Assembly: GCF_018402175.1 (NCBI RefSeq)
Contig: NZ_JAGYJK010000004.1
Coordinates: 1 to 64,000 of the forward strand
DNA: 64,000 nucleotides
Direction: 5' to 3'
From: Yoonia sp.
GTDB taxonomy: Bacteria; Pseudomonadota; Alphaproteobacteria; Rhodobacterales; Rhodobacteraceae
The notes beneath the pieces are model-generated. The model searched no databases. It was not told where the DNA came from and was given only the letters and a program-made list of their open reading frames with translations. The translations under genes and the position numbers were made by a program. Shown piece after piece: positions 1 through 10,807 of the stretch. Position 1 is the first letter of the stretch, and each line of letters starts with the position of its first letter.

Positions 1-1200
1 AATTTGATGGCTTGACGGCTGGGCTTGGAACGATTCAGCTATGCCCATGATCCGTCCTGGCTTTCTTTCCTCATCAGACCGCCTCGAGCTTGAGGCTTGC
101 GTGCGTCGCCAGCGCGAGGATCACGGCATTGCCCGCCGGGCAAATGCGATCCTGCTGCTCGACGACGGGGAAAGCTGTGCTCGGATCGCAAAGTTTCTCT
201 ACTTGGATGACGATACCATCCGCGGCTGGCATAAAACCTACCTGCAAAATGGTTGGGATGCGCTTGCCTTCGACGGCTGGAAAGGCGGTCAGTCCCGTAT
301 GACGCAGGCCCAGGAGGCTGCGTTATGCGCTTGGCTGGAGGCACGCTTCTGTCGCTCTACGGTCGAGATCAAGGCCCATGTCGCAGCTGAGTGCGGTCTG
401 AACTATTCCCATTCTGGCTGCATCAAACTTCTGGCCCGACTGGGCTTTGAATACCGCAAGCCCAAGCCCCTGCCGCGCGTGGCATCAGCGGAAAAGCAGA
501 CAGCTTTCATCGCATTCTACGAGCGCCTGATGCGTGAGCTACCAGCAGATGAAGCCGTCTACTTCGCCGATGCGGTGCATCCGGAATACCAGACCAAGCC
601 TGCATTTGGCTGGGTGAAGGTGGGATCAAATCCAGCGGTTCTCAGCACGGCAGGGCGCGGCCGTGTGAACATTCATGGGGCTGTAAACCTCGAAACCTTC
701 GACGCACCCTTTGTCGAGCCCACAACCGTTGATGGGGTCAGTGCAGCACAGCTTCTGGCCAAAATCGAGGAGCGCAACCCCGATAAGCGCATCATTCATG
801 TCATCTGGGACAACGCTGCCTACCACAAAGGGCCCGATGTCAGAGCCTTCCTCGCCAGGACAGCTTGCCGTATCCATCTGATCCAGCTGCCGCCCTACTG
901 CCCTCATCTCAATCCGATTGAGCGGCTTTGGGCCGTCTTGCATCAATACGTTACCCACAATCGCTACTACCCAAATCAGAAGCAGTTCGCCAACGCCATC
1001 CTTGCATTCATGCGTGAAACCATCCCGCAGGAATGGACGAAATTCCGCGACAAGGTCTCAGACAACTTCCGAGTCATAACCCACGAGAATTTTCGGGTTT
1101 TAAAGTAGAGGCGGTATAGGTAAAACTTTGGGATCCCATGGCGCGCCTTCCACTCATAACACAAGACAATCATAACGCGACGAATCGCAGCGGGCATAAA
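1..1200 (+). mobile_element. IS630-type insertion sequence, boundaries unresolved
   Basis: This is the transposase gene plus short flanks. I could not match an inverted repeat between the 40 bases before the gene and the roughly 90 bases after it, so the left end is probably beyond position 1. The right end probably lies in the AT-richer stretch after 1108, where TA dinucleotides, the IS630 target, occur (for example near 1126). The right limit given is therefore approximate. Confidence 0.6.
41..1108 (+). CDS. IS630 family transposase
   Basis: A full-length 355-residue transposase of the IS630 (Tc1/mariner-like) type, which cuts and pastes its element into TA sites. The N-terminal third is a helix-turn-helix region, including a stretch that reads SCARIAKFLYLDDDTIRGW. 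The DDE catalytic core is visible as YFADAVHPEYQ (first Asp), IWDNAAYHKG (second Asp) and LNPIERLW (Glu). No frameshift or internal stop is seen, so it may be active. An ATG six bases downstream is an alternative start, and no strong ribosome-binding site favours either. The left terminal repeat is probably outside the window. It lies beyond the groEL 3' end and is unrelated to its housekeeping neighbours. Confidence 0.93.
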   Translation: MPMIRPGFLSSSDRLELEACVRRQREDHGIARRANAILLLDDGESCARIAKFLYLDDDTIRGWHKTYLQNGWDALAFDGWKGGQSRMTQAQEAALCAWLEARFCRSTVEIKAHVAAECGLNYSHSGCIKLLARLGFEYRKPKPLPRVASAEKQTAFIAFYERLMRELPADEAVYFADAVHPEYQTKPAFGWVKVGSNPAVLSTAGRGRVNIHGAVNLETFDAPFVEPTTVDGVSAAQLLAKIEERNPDKRIIHVIWDNAAYHKGPDVRAFLARTACRIHLIQLPPYCPHLNPIERLWAVLHQYVTHNRYYPNQKQFANAILAFMRETIPQEWTKFRDKVSDNFRVITHENFRVLK

Positions 1201-1426
1201 CCCTAACATTTCGTTACAAGCCATTTTGGGCAGAATTGTGATATCGACAAAATCGGGTGCGTTTTGTGGTTTTTTCCGGATAGAACGCGGTTTTTGGCCC
1301 TCAAATGTGCAAAAGGGCGGCCCACGATGGGACCGCCCTTTGTAGCATTGTCGCAGCACTTAGCAGGTTCTCGGTATTTGCAAGCAAACACCTGCCACCT
1401 GCCAGTCAAATCCTGACGGATTTGAC
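1109..1426. other. Intergenic region between transposase and groEL
   Basis: No credible gene is visible in these 318 bases. The left part is the IS right flank. The middle (about 1200-1300) is T-rich, non-coding sequence. The right part holds the groEL terminator hairpin at 1312-1341, followed by about 85 bases with no recognised feature up to the groEL stop codon. Confidence 0.6.
1307..1341 (-). terminator. Rho-independent terminator of groESL
   Basis: The arms AAAGGGCGG (1312-1320) and CCGCCCTTT (1333-1341) are perfectly complementary. The stem can extend inward through CCC/GGG with one bulged A. Read on the minus strand, the stem is followed by TTTT. It lies about 85 bases past the groEL stop and is the only strong terminator downstream of the heat-shock operon. 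Confidence 0.8.
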
Positions 1427-3094
<1,668 letters not shown>

Positions 3095-3127
3095 TTATTG
3101 AAAAAGGGAAAGGCGGTATCGCCGGGA

Positions 3128-3412
3128 TCACATGATCCCGAGGATGTCGCTTTCCTTCATGATCAACAGCTCTTCGCCGTCGATGCGGACTTCGGTGCCG
3201 GACCATTTGCCAAACAGCACCGTGTCGCCTGCCTTGACGGCCATCGGGATCAGCTCGCCGCTGTCCTTGCGCGCGCCTTCGCCCACGCTGACGATCTCAC
3301 CCTCTGCGGGCTTTTCCTTGGCGGTGTCGGGAATCAGCAGACCGCCCTTGGTCTTCGTATCGCTTTCGATACGGCGGACCAATACGCGGTCGTGAAGTGG
3401 TTTAAATGCCAT
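3128..3412 (-). CDS. groES: Co-chaperonin GroES (Hsp10)
   Basis: This is the 94-residue lid of the GroEL folding chamber, a normal length. The N-terminus [10 protein letters not shown], the mobile-loop region ([16 protein letters not shown]) and the C-terminal ESDILGIM ending are family hallmarks. It is the first gene of the groESL operon. A GGAG lies about 10 bases before the ATG. A CIRCE operator and a strong promoter lie 34-96 bases upstream, so HrcA repression and heat induction are expected. Confidence 0.98.
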   Translation of the reverse strand: MAFKPLHDRVLVRRIESDTKTKGGLLIPDTAKEKPAEGEIVSVGEGARKDSGELIPMAVKAGDTVLFGKWSGTEVRIDGEELLIMKESDILGIM

Positions 3413-3445
3413 TTCAGAACTTCTCCAGTTCGGTTATCCATAATG

Positions 3446-3472
3446 TTAGCACTCAGCTAGTCCGAGTGCCAA
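3446..3472 (-). promoter_or_regulatory. CIRCE operator (HrcA binding site)
   Basis: TTAGCACTC, nine spacer bases, then GAGTGCCAA. This matches the CIRCE consensus TTAGCACTC-N9-GAGTGCTAA at 17 of 18 arm positions. It lies between the groES promoter and the groES start, the classic place for HrcA repression. The hrcA gene is not in the window. Confidence 0.95.
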
Positions 3473-3479
3473 CACTGGG

Positions 3480-3508
3480 TAGATATGAACCGATCACGCG
3501 GCTGTCAA
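3480..3508 (-). promoter_or_regulatory. groESL promoter
   Basis: On the minus strand, TTGACA (3508-3503), a 17-base spacer and TATCTA (3485-3480) form a near-consensus promoter directly upstream of CIRCE. The sequence CATATCT around the -10 also resembles the alphaproteobacterial RpoH -10 element, so recognition by both the housekeeping and the heat-shock sigma factor is plausible. Confidence 0.8.
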
Positions 3509-3539
3509 CAGGCCGCCGCCGTCTGCCAAGATGTTTTTG

Positions 3540-3701
3540 TCAGTGCTTGTCGCGTGGTGCTTTGTCGTCCTCTGACAGGATCCGCCATGCGTCGCCTTCA
3601 AGGTCTTCGTATTGATTGGCCCGCAGGCTCCAGAGGAATGCAACAAGTCCCAAGGCCCCCAGCACCAGCGACACCGGGATCAGGATCACAAGAACGTTCA
3701 T
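3540..3701 (-). CDS. ccoS: cbb3-type cytochrome oxidase assembly protein CcoS
   Basis: A 53-residue protein whose ATG overlaps the ccoI stop (ATGA). One N-terminal membrane helix (MNVLVILIPVSLVLGALGLV) is followed by the CcoS-type stretch FLWSLRANQYEDLEGDAWRIL. CcoS is needed to insert cofactors into the cbb3 oxidase catalytic subunit. It is the last gene of ccoGHIS. The length (about 50 residues) and the position match the family. Confidence 0.93.
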   Translation of the reverse strand: MNVLVILIPVSLVLGALGLVAFLWSLRANQYEDLEGDAWRILSEDDKAPRDKH

Positions 3702-5845
3702 ACCCGCCCTTTCATACGCAATGCGTTCACCAGCACGGTGATCGACGAGGTGGACATGGCAATCGCGGCCAGCAGCGGCGTGGCGAACCCGGCAACCGCA
3801 ATCGGGATGGCGATCACGTTATATGCGGCCGAGATTGCAAAGTTTTCCACGATCCGTTTCTTGGCCGCACGCGCCACCAGCGGCAATTCGATCAGTGGGG
3901 CCAGACTGTCGTTCAGCAGCACGATATCGGACGCTGCGCGCGAGGCATCGGCGGCGGTGGCAGGCGACAGCGACGCATAGGCAGCGGACAAGGCGCCGGT
4001 GTCGTTCAGCCCGTCGCCGACCATCAGCACCTTGGCGCCAGCCCTGGACAAGGCCTCTATATAATGGATCTTGTCCTCGGGCTGGGTTTCGGCCTGCCAG
4101 CGGTCGATGCTCAGCAGGCGCGCGACGCGGGCTGTTTCGGTCCGGTCATCGCCCGACACCAGATGCACCACCAACCCCTGTTTCTGCCATGCAGCAACAA
4201 GGTCCCGCGCGCCATCACGCAGTCCTGCGACCAGTTTGATCTTGCGCGGTGTGGCCTGTCCGATTTGCAGATAGGTGCCGACACCGGCCCCCAGCCATGC
4301 ACCGGACCCCAGCCGCACAGTCTGGTCGTTCCAGACCGCACTCAGCCCCTTGCCGGAATGTTCTTTCTGGTCGGTGACCTTGGCGGGCGTCACCCCGTCC
4401 AATGCGGCGGCAATCGCCTGCGACACGGGATGGCTTGCGTTCTGCGTCATCGCAACGGCGATGGCCTGTTCGTCTGCCGTCAGAGTATCACGCGCGGCGA
4501 CGGGCATCGTCAGCGTGCCGGTCTTGTCGAACACGACGGTATCCACTTCGGCTAACCGTTCCAACGCGGTGCCGTCCTTGACCAGCAGACCTGCGCGGAA
4601 CAGACGCCCCGCCGCGATGGTTGATACGGCAGGCACCGCAAGACCCAACGCGCAAGGGCAGGTGATGATCAGCACGGCGACCGCGATATTGATCGACAGG
4701 CGCACATCGCCCGACCAGAATACCCAGCCCGCGAAGGTGACCAGCGCCAACAGATGCACCATCGGCGCATAAAGCGCCGCCGCGCGGTCGGCGATGGCGG
4801 TGTATTTGTTGCGCACGGCCTCGGCCGCATCGACCATCGTGACCATCTTGCGCAGGGTGGTGTCCATACCGACAGTCGCGGCACGGATGGTCAGCGGGCC
4901 GGTCATATTGACCTCGCCCGATGTGACCTTTGCGCCGGTTGCGGCATGGTGCAGGCGGCTTTCGCCGGTCAGCATCGACCGGTCGATCTGGCTGGCACCT
5001 TCGGTCACCACGCCGTCCACGGGAATCCGCCCGCCGGGCAGGACCAGCACCAGATCGCCCACGGCAAGATCGGCGAAGTTCACCATTTCGCGCGCGCCAT
5101 CCCGCAGGCGCATGACGCGCGGCACTTCTAACGCGGCCAGCTGTGCAGCGGCAGAGGCCGCGGCCTTGCGGCTGCGATGATCCAGATAGCGCCCGATCAG
5201 CAGGAAGAACACCAGCGACACCGCCGCCTCGAAATAGGCATGTTCGCCGCCATAAAGTGTTTCGAACAACGACATTCCCGTCGTCAGGATCAGCGCCAGC
5301 GAGATTGGCACATCCATGTTCAGCCGCCGTACCCGCAAGGCCGACCAGGCATGATGAAAGAACGGCTGGCCCGCATAGGCCACGGCAGGGATGGAAATCG
5401 CGGCGCTGATCAGATGGAACATGTGCTGGGTCGCCCCCACAGCCCCTGACCAGATGGCCACCGACATCAGCATGACATTCATCATCGCAAAGCCCGACAC
5501 CGCGATACGGGTCATCAGGGCGCTGCCGACAGGGTCTTTTTCCACGCTCAGAAGGCTCTGATCAAGGCTGCGCGCCTCGAAGCCCGCCAGTTCCAGCGCG
5601 TCGATCAGCGCCTCTGGCGCAAGCGGTTGGTCAAGACCAACCGTCACGCGTTTCATCGACAGGTTGACGCGGGCAGAGGCGACGCCGTCAAGCTTTTCCA
5701 GCGCGCGTTCCACGCCCGTGATACAGGCGACACAATGGATTGCGGGCAAGGACAGCATGACCTGTTCCACCCCGCGCGAGGCCGCTTTTTTCAGCGTCGC
5801 TTCGGGGATGCCGATGCAGGCGGGGCAGGCGGCTGTATCGCTCAT
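3698..5845 (-). CDS. ccoI: Copper-transporting P-type ATPase CcoI/FixI
   Basis: A P1B-type ATPase of 715 residues that delivers copper across the inner membrane for assembly of the cbb3 oxidase CuB site. An N-terminal CPAC (7-10) precedes a heavy-metal domain with HCVAC (Cys 38 and 41). The membrane copper motif CPC is at 396-398, the phosphorylated Asp in DKTGT is at 440, and an HP motif and the hinge GDGLND follow. Start and stop overlap ccoH and ccoS by 4 bases each, so translation is probably coupled. The context with ccoG, ccoH and ccoS supports FixI rather than a detoxifying CopA. Confidence 0.95.
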   Translation of the reverse strand: MSDTAACPACIGIPEATLKKAASRGVEQVMLSLPAIHCVACITGVERALEKLDGVASARVNLSMKRVTVGLDQPLAPEALIDALELAGFEARSLDQSLLSVEKDPVGSALMTRIAVSGFAMMNVMLMSVAIWSGAVGATQHMFHLISAAISIPAVAYAGQPFFHHAWSALRVRRLNMDVPISLALILTTGMSLFETLYGGEHAYFEAAVSLVFFLLIGRYLDHRSRKAAASAAAQLAALEVPRVMRLRDGAREMVNFADLAVGDLVLVLPGGRIPVDGVVTEGASQIDRSMLTGESRLHHAATGAKVTSGEVNMTGPLTIRAATVGMDTTLRKMVTMVDAAEAVRNKYTAIADRAAALYAPMVHLLALVTFAGWVFWSGDVRLSINIAVAVLIITCPCALGLAVPAVSTIAAGRLFRAGLLVKDGTALERLAEVDTVVFDKTGTLTMPVAARDTLTADEQAIAVAMTQNASHPVSQAIAAALDGVTPAKVTDQKEHSGKGLSAVWNDQTVRLGSGAWLGAGVGTYLQIGQATPRKIKLVAGLRDGARDLVAAWQKQGLVVHLVSGDDRTETARVARLLSIDRWQAETQPEDKIHYIEALSRAGAKVLMVGDGLNDTGALSAAYASLSPATAADASRAASDIVLLNDSLAPLIELPLVARAAKKRIVENFAISAAYNVIAIPIAVAGFATPLLAAIAMSTSSITVLVNALRMKGRV

Positions 5846-6312
5846 CGGTCACGCAACTGGATACGGCGGCGGAAAATCGTGCCGTCCGCGGATTCCAGCT
5901 CCAGCCGCAGGTTCCAGTATCCGTCGCGCGATGGGACCATCGCGGCCAGCGCCGTGCCGTTCCATGTGAAATCGGGGGTGTGATCTTCGCCCGTATGGGT
6001 CGCACGGCCAAAGATCGCTTTCAGCACCTTGGGCTGCACCGGTACACCATCCGCATCGCGGATCGCCAGCGTCAGTAGGCCATCATCCAGCGTTGCCACC
6101 ACATCCCAGCCTAGTGCGTCCTGCGCTGTGCGGTTCACCTCGAAGGTCTGGCTAGCGACATAGGTGCTGCGCGCTTCGACACCCGGAAAGGTGGAAACCG
6201 CCATGTAGGCCATGCCGAAATTGACGCTGATAATGATCCCGAAGCCGCCGACAAACAAAGCCAGCATATGCTTGCCAGTGAATTCGCGGGGTTTTTGTGC
6301 ATTTGCGGTCAT
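5842..6312 (-). CDS. ccoH: FixH/CcoH family cbb3 oxidase assembly protein
   Basis: A 156-residue membrane-anchored protein with one N-terminal helix (about residues 15-37, ending GMAYMAVSTFPGV) and a periplasmic domain. The motif DALGWD in the middle and the typical length support FixH. It helps assemble or stabilise the cbb3 oxidase, probably together with CcoI. It overlaps ccoG upstream and ccoI downstream by 4 bases each. Confidence 0.92.
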   Translation of the reverse strand: MTANAQKPREFTGKHMLALFVGGFGIIISVNFGMAYMAVSTFPGVEARSTYVASQTFEVNRTAQDALGWDVVATLDDGLLTLAIRDADGVPVQPKVLKAIFGRATHTGEDHTPDFTWNGTALAAMVPSRDGYWNLRLELESADGTIFRRRIQLRDR

Positions 6313-7724
6313 TGCGTGGCCCTTCCGTTGAAAATCGTATCCGTGAATGCCCGTTCGCCGGTGATCGCATCTTCGACCCAGAACCGCAGGTCGGTGCGGT
6401 CGGCGCTGGCGGCAGGCGTGCCCGGTGCGGCCGAGACATAGACGCGCTGCAACATGGTCTCGTTCGCAGGCACGGTAACGATGTCCAGATCCGCGCCTTC
6501 CAGCGTGATGTCCAGCGGCTGATCCGACACCAGCGACAGTGTGAAGGCCCGATCATCGCCCAGCTTGTTCAGCAGGCGGACGTCATAGATATTGCGCACG
6601 GTCCCGTCGCTGAGCACAACGAAGGTCGGGTTGCGCACGGGTGACACGGTCATTTCCAGATCGGCGCGGATGAACATCGCAAAGACCAGCCCCACGCCGA
6701 TCAGCGCCCAGAGCACGGTGTAAAGCACAGTGCGAAACCGCAGCACATGCGCCCAAATCGGTTTGGCAGGTTTGCCTTGGGATTCAGCCTCCTGGTCTGA
6801 CAGCGCCAGATAGTCGATTAGCCCGCGCGGCTTGCCGATCTTGTCCATCACGTCATCACAGGCGTCGATACAAAGCGCGCAGGTGATACATTCCATCTGC
6901 TGGCCGTCGCGGATGTCGATCCCCGCAGGGCAGACATTGACGCAGGCCATGCAGTCGATGCAATCGCCCGCCCCTTCGACGCGCTGCTTGCCGCGTGGTT
7001 CACCCCGCCAGTCGCGGTAAGCGACGGTCAGCGTTTCGGGGTCCATCATCGCGGCCTGAATGCGTGGCCAAGGACACATGTAATTGCAGACCTGTTCGCG
7101 CATGAAGCCGCCAAAGACAAAGGTCGTGGCGGTCAGCACACCAATCGTGGCCCAAGCGACGAATGGCGCCTGAAGCGTCACCAGATTCCGCGCCAGCGTC
7201 GGCGCGTCTGCGAAATAGAACACCCAAGCCCCGCCGGTCGCCACAGCGATCAGCAACCAGACCGTCCATTTCGTCAGGCGCAACCTGACTTTGCGGGCAT
7301 CCCACTTGGCGTTCCACAGCCGGACACGGGCGTTGCGGTCGCCTTCGATCCAGCGTTCGACAAGGATGAAAAGGTCAGTCCAGACTGTCTGCGGGCAGGT
7401 GTAGCCGCACCAGACGCGGCCAAGCGCCGAGGTGAACAGGAACAAACCCAACCCCGCCATGATCAGCAATCCGGCCACAAAATAGAATTCATGCGACCAG
7501 ATTTCGATCCAGAAGAAATAGAACCGACGGTGCGCCATGTCGATCAGCACCGCCTGATCGGGCAGGTTCGGCCCACGGTCCCACCTGATCCATGGGGTCA
7601 AGTAATAGATGCCCAGCGTGACCGCCATCACCCACCATTTGAGATTGCGGTAAAAGCCTTTCACGCGGCGCGGAAAAATCGGCTCGCGCGGCGCATAAAG
7701 CGGTTGGGTTTCTGAGGAAGACAT
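6309..7724 (-). CDS. ccoG: Cytochrome c oxidase accessory protein CcoG (RdxA/FixG, 4Fe-4S)
   Basis: An inner-membrane iron-sulfur protein of 471 residues with several helices. Two ferredoxin-type clusters are visible as CIDCMACVNVCP and CITCALCIDAC, with further cysteines in WCGYTCPQTVW and VCNYMCPW. CcoG is thought to reduce copper for cbb3 oxidase assembly. The start at 7724 (MSSSETQP) has AAGGTG a few bases upstream and gives the usual N-terminus; an upstream in-frame extension looks non-coding. It is the first gene of ccoGHIS. A perfect FNR box lies about 65 bases upstream. No ccoNOPQ genes are in the window. Confidence 0.95.
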   Translation of the reverse strand: MSSSETQPLYAPREPIFPRRVKGFYRNLKWWVMAVTLGIYYLTPWIRWDRGPNLPDQAVLIDMAHRRFYFFWIEIWSHEFYFVAGLLIMAGLGLFLFTSALGRVWCGYTCPQTVWTDLFILVERWIEGDRNARVRLWNAKWDARKVRLRLTKWTVWLLIAVATGGAWVFYFADAPTLARNLVTLQAPFVAWATIGVLTATTFVFGGFMREQVCNYMCPWPRIQAAMMDPETLTVAYRDWRGEPRGKQRVEGAGDCIDCMACVNVCPAGIDIRDGQQMECITCALCIDACDDVMDKIGKPRGLIDYLALSDQEAESQGKPAKPIWAHVLRFRTVLYTVLWALIGVGLVFAMFIRADLEMTVSPVRNPTFVVLSDGTVRNIYDVRLLNKLGDDRAFTLSLVSDQPLDITLEGADLDIVTVPANETMLQRVYVSAAPGTPAASADRTDLRFWVEDAITGERAFTDTIFNGRATQ

Positions 7725-7788
7725 GAGGCACCTTGTCAAAACGGGTCTGTTCGCAGCCTCCGTTCTAAAGACCGGAGTGGAAACATCC

Positions 7789-7802
7789 TTGATGTGGATC
7801 AA
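7789..7802. promoter_or_regulatory. FNR/FixK box between ccoG and the MFS gene
   Basis: TTGATGTGGATCAA is a perfect TTGAT-N4-ATCAA palindrome. It lies 65 bases before ccoG (minus) and 45 bases before the MFS start (plus). FnrL-type control of cco accessory genes is well established in Rhodobacteraceae. The site may serve either gene or both. Confidence 0.85.
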
Positions 7803-7847
7803 GCATCGCGCTCGCTTTTGGTTTTGAACGGGCGTAAGTCAGATTCC

Positions 7848-9077
7848 ATGCAGATCATCCGCCTTGAAAACACCCCGTCCTTGCCGTTCTGGCGCAGACC
7901 CATCGCGCTTTTGTTCGTGATGGCAATGGCGATGCCGGTGGCCTTTGCGACATGGTCGGCGCTGTTGAACAATTTCGTGATCGAGGTCGCGAAGTTCGAT
8001 GGCGCAGACATCGGCTGGCTGCATTCGGTGCGCGAAATTCCGGGGTTCTTTGCCATCGGTGTGATCGCTCTGATCATGTTCATCCGCGAACAGGTGCTGG
8101 GGCTGGTGGCCTTGGTCATGCTGGGGGCGGCGACGGCGGTGACCGCGCAATTCCCGTCGATGGCGGGTATCCTGACGGTGACGATGCTGTCGTCTATCGG
8201 GTTTCATTATTACGAGACGGTCAACCAGTCGCTGCAATTGCAATGGATCGACAAGAAAATGGCGCCCCAAACGCTGGGATGGCTGTTATCGGCGGGGTCG
8301 GCGGCGACGCTGCTGGTCTATCTGCTGATCGTGCTGACATGGGACCGGCTGGGCCTCAGCTTTACGCTGGTCTATTGGCTGTCGGGCGGGTTCACGGCCC
8401 TTGTCGCCATGTTTTGCCTGCTGGCCTATCCACAGTTTGAATCGCCACATCCGCAGAACAAGCGCATGGTGCTGCGCCAACGGTATTGGCTATATTACGC
8501 GCTGCAATTCATGTCCGGCGCGCGGCGGCAGATTTTTGTCGTCTTCGCCGGTTTCATGATGGTGGAAAAGTTCGGCTTTACCGTGTCGGACATCACCCGC
8601 CTGTTCATGTTCACGCTGCTGGTCAACATGATCGCGGCACCCTTTCTGGGACGCTTGGTGCAGGTGTTCGGCGAACGGCGCGCTATGATCATCGAATATG
8701 TGGGGCTGACGGGCGTGTTTTTCGCCTATGGCGGGCTTTACTATTTCGGCTGGGGGATCGCGCTGGCGACGGGGCTTTATATCATCAACCACATCTTTTT
8801 CAGCCTCGCGCTGGCGATGAAGACCTATTTCCAGAAAATCGCGGACCCTGCCGATATTGCGCCCACGGCGGCGGTCGCCTTTACCATCAACCATATCGCG
8901 GCGGTATTCCTGCCCGCGCTGTTGGGCTATGTCTGGCTGACCTCGCCGGCCTATGTGTTCATGCTGGCGGCGGCCATGGCACTGGTGTCGCTGGGTCTGT
9001 CGCTGCTGATCCCGCGCCATCCAGCACCCGGCCACGAAACAGTGTTTCAAAACCGCCTGCTGGCCGCGGCAGAGTAG
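7848..9077 (+). CDS. Major facilitator superfamily transporter
   Basis: A 409-residue polytopic membrane protein with about 12 predicted helices, consistent with an MFS permease. Recognisable segments are the N-terminal PIALLFVMAMAMPVAFATW, a central loop around residues 200-225 (FESPHPQNKRM), and a second half beginning YWLYYALQFMSGARRQ. The substrate cannot be read from the sequence. The ATG at 7848 was chosen because the upstream in-frame stretch overlaps the FNR box. It is divergent from ccoG across that box, so oxygen-responsive expression is likely. It lies 49 bases upstream of msrA. Confidence 0.85.
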   Translation: MQIIRLENTPSLPFWRRPIALLFVMAMAMPVAFATWSALLNNFVIEVAKFDGADIGWLHSVREIPGFFAIGVIALIMFIREQVLGLVALVMLGAATAVTAQFPSMAGILTVTMLSSIGFHYYETVNQSLQLQWIDKKMAPQTLGWLLSAGSAATLLVYLLIVLTWDRLGLSFTLVYWLSGGFTALVAMFCLLAYPQFESPHPQNKRMVLRQRYWLYYALQFMSGARRQIFVVFAGFMMVEKFGFTVSDITRLFMFTLLVNMIAAPFLGRLVQVFGERRAMIIEYVGLTGVFFAYGGLYYFGWGIALATGLYIINHIFFSLALAMKTYFQKIADPADIAPTAAVAFTINHIAAVFLPALLGYVWLTSPAYVFMLAAAMALVSLGLSLLIPRHPAPGHETVFQNRLLAAAE

Positions 9078-9126
9078 AAATCACACCCGCCAGCCCTATA
9101 TCTGACGCATAGCACAGGAGCCTGAT

Positions 9127-9777
9127 ATGTTTTTCATGAAAAGCGCCAAATCCGAAATGGTATCCCCCGACGCCGCCCTGAAGGGCCGCGCGCATCCGAT
9201 CCCCACAGCCGCCACGCATTTCGTCTATGGCACGCCGATCAGCGCTGACGTGCCTGCGGGGATGGAGGTTGCGATTTTCGGGATGGGCTGTTTCTGGGGC
9301 GTGGAACGCATGTTTTGGAAACTGGACGGCGTGCAATCGACGATGGTTGGCTATGCGGGCGGCTATACCCCTAACGCCACCTATGACGAAGTCTGCACCG
9401 GCAAGACCGGTCATAACGAGGTAGTGCGCGTGGTCTATGACCCCGCTGTCATCAGTTATGACCAGTTGTTGCAGGTGTTCTGGGAAGGTCACGACCCGAC
9501 CCAGGGCATGCGGCAGGGCAATGACCGTGGCACGCAATACAGGTCCGGCATCTATACGTTCAACGCTGCGCAAAAACAGGCGGCCGAAGCCTCGCGCGAT
9601 GCTTTCGCCCCGCGTCTGACGCAGGCGGGCTATGGTGCCATCACGACCGAGATTATCGACGCCCCGACGTTTTATTTCGCTGAAGACTATCACCAGCAAT
9701 ATCTGGCGAAGAACCCAAATGGTTATTGCGGGATCGGCGGCACGGGTGTGACCTGCCCCATCGGTGTCGGCGCTTGA
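9127..9777 (+). CDS. msrA: Peptide-methionine (S)-S-oxide reductase MsrA
   Basis: Reduces methionine-S-sulfoxide in oxidised proteins, using thioredoxin to recycle. It has 216 residues. The catalytic motif GCFWG has its Cys at 55, followed by the typical blocks [42 protein letters not shown] and [13 protein letters not shown]. An AGGAG precedes the ATG by about 7 bases. It is followed 52 bases later by prmA on the same strand. Confidence 0.96.
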   Translation: MFFMKSAKSEMVSPDAALKGRAHPIPTAATHFVYGTPISADVPAGMEVAIFGMGCFWGVERMFWKLDGVQSTMVGYAGGYTPNATYDEVCTGKTGHNEVVRVVYDPAVISYDQLLQVFWEGHDPTQGMRQGNDRGTQYRSGIYTFNAAQKQAAEASRDAFAPRLTQAGYGAITTEIIDAPTFYFAEDYHQQYLAKNPNGYCGIGGTGVTCPIGVGA

Positions 9778-9829
9778 CGGCGCGGTGGTGCGGACCTAAG
9801 CCGCACCATCCTTTGCGAAAGCGACAGAA

Positions 9830-10708
9830 ATGACGACCTATACTGCCCTGACCACGATGCACGGCGAAGACGCGGCCTATGCCTTGTCCGAGGCGCTGGA
9901 ACATCTGGACCCTGAACCCATCGGCACCGGCGTGTTCGAGATCGAGGATGGGTCCGGCCTGTGGGAAGTCGCGGCCTATATGACCGACCGCCCCGATGCA
10001 GGCGTGCTGGCCGTGCTGTCAGCACTGCATGGTGCCAAGCCTTTCACGATCTCCGAAGTGCCTGATCAGGATTGGGTGTCCAAGGTTCAGCGCGATCTGG
10101 CACCCGTGCCCGCTGGGCGGTTTTTCGTGCATGGGTCGCATGATGCGGACAAGGTACCGGGCGACAGCATCCCGCTGTTGATCGAGGCTGCGATGGCCTT
10201 TGGTACCGGCCACCACGGCACGACGCTGGGCTGCCTGCTGGCCTTTGAACAGGTGCTGGAGATGGGCTTCACCGGGGGGCGCATTCTTGATCTGGGCTGT
10301 GGTACGGCGGTGCTTGCGATGGCAGCGGCCAAGGTGCTGGGCGGGCCGGTGCTGGCCAGCGATATCGACCCCGTCGCCATCGACGTGGCGCGTGCAAATG
10401 TCACCGCGAACGGTCTTGACGGGCAGGTTGACTGCCTTGTCGCTGCAGGCTTTGGTGGTGGCGATCCGCGCATGACCGGACCGTTCGATCTGATTTTCGC
10501 CAATATCCTCAAAGGTCCGCTGATCAGCCTTGCGCCTGAAATCGGCGGCAACATGCAGCCCGGCGGCTATCTGATTCTGTCGGGGTTGCTGAATGAACAG
10601 GCCGACGAGGTGATCCACACCTATGCCGGTAATGGCTTCGATCTGTGCAAAATGTCACGCATCGGGGATTGGGCGACACTGATCGTGCAGCGGCAGTCGC
10701 TGATATAA
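9830..10708 (+). CDS. prmA: Ribosomal protein L11 methyltransferase
   Basis: A SAM-dependent methyltransferase of 292 residues that trimethylates ribosomal protein L11. The SAM-binding motif I is ILDLGCGTAVLAMAAAK (about residues 150-166), preceded by AFGTGHHGTT and followed by ASDIDPVAIDVARANV. The catalytic-loop-like FANILKGPLISLAPE is present. Length and motif order fit PrmA. It is monocistronic or coupled to msrA. Confidence 0.92.
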   Translation: MTTYTALTTMHGEDAAYALSEALEHLDPEPIGTGVFEIEDGSGLWEVAAYMTDRPDAGVLAVLSALHGAKPFTISEVPDQDWVSKVQRDLAPVPAGRFFVHGSHDADKVPGDSIPLLIEAAMAFGTGHHGTTLGCLLAFEQVLEMGFTGGRILDLGCGTAVLAMAAAKVLGGPVLASDIDPVAIDVARANVTANGLDGQVDCLVAAGFGGGDPRMTGPFDLIFANILKGPLISLAPEIGGNMQPGGYLILSGLLNEQADEVIHTYAGNGFDLCKMSRIGDWATLIVQRQSLI

Positions 10709-10807
10709 TCAAATTTACAGCGATTATGTCTTAAATGGGTTGTTTCAGATCGACTTTTTGGCGATCCTGATTTTGTTGATGGTGGTGTTACCGAGGACGT
10801 CTGTTTT

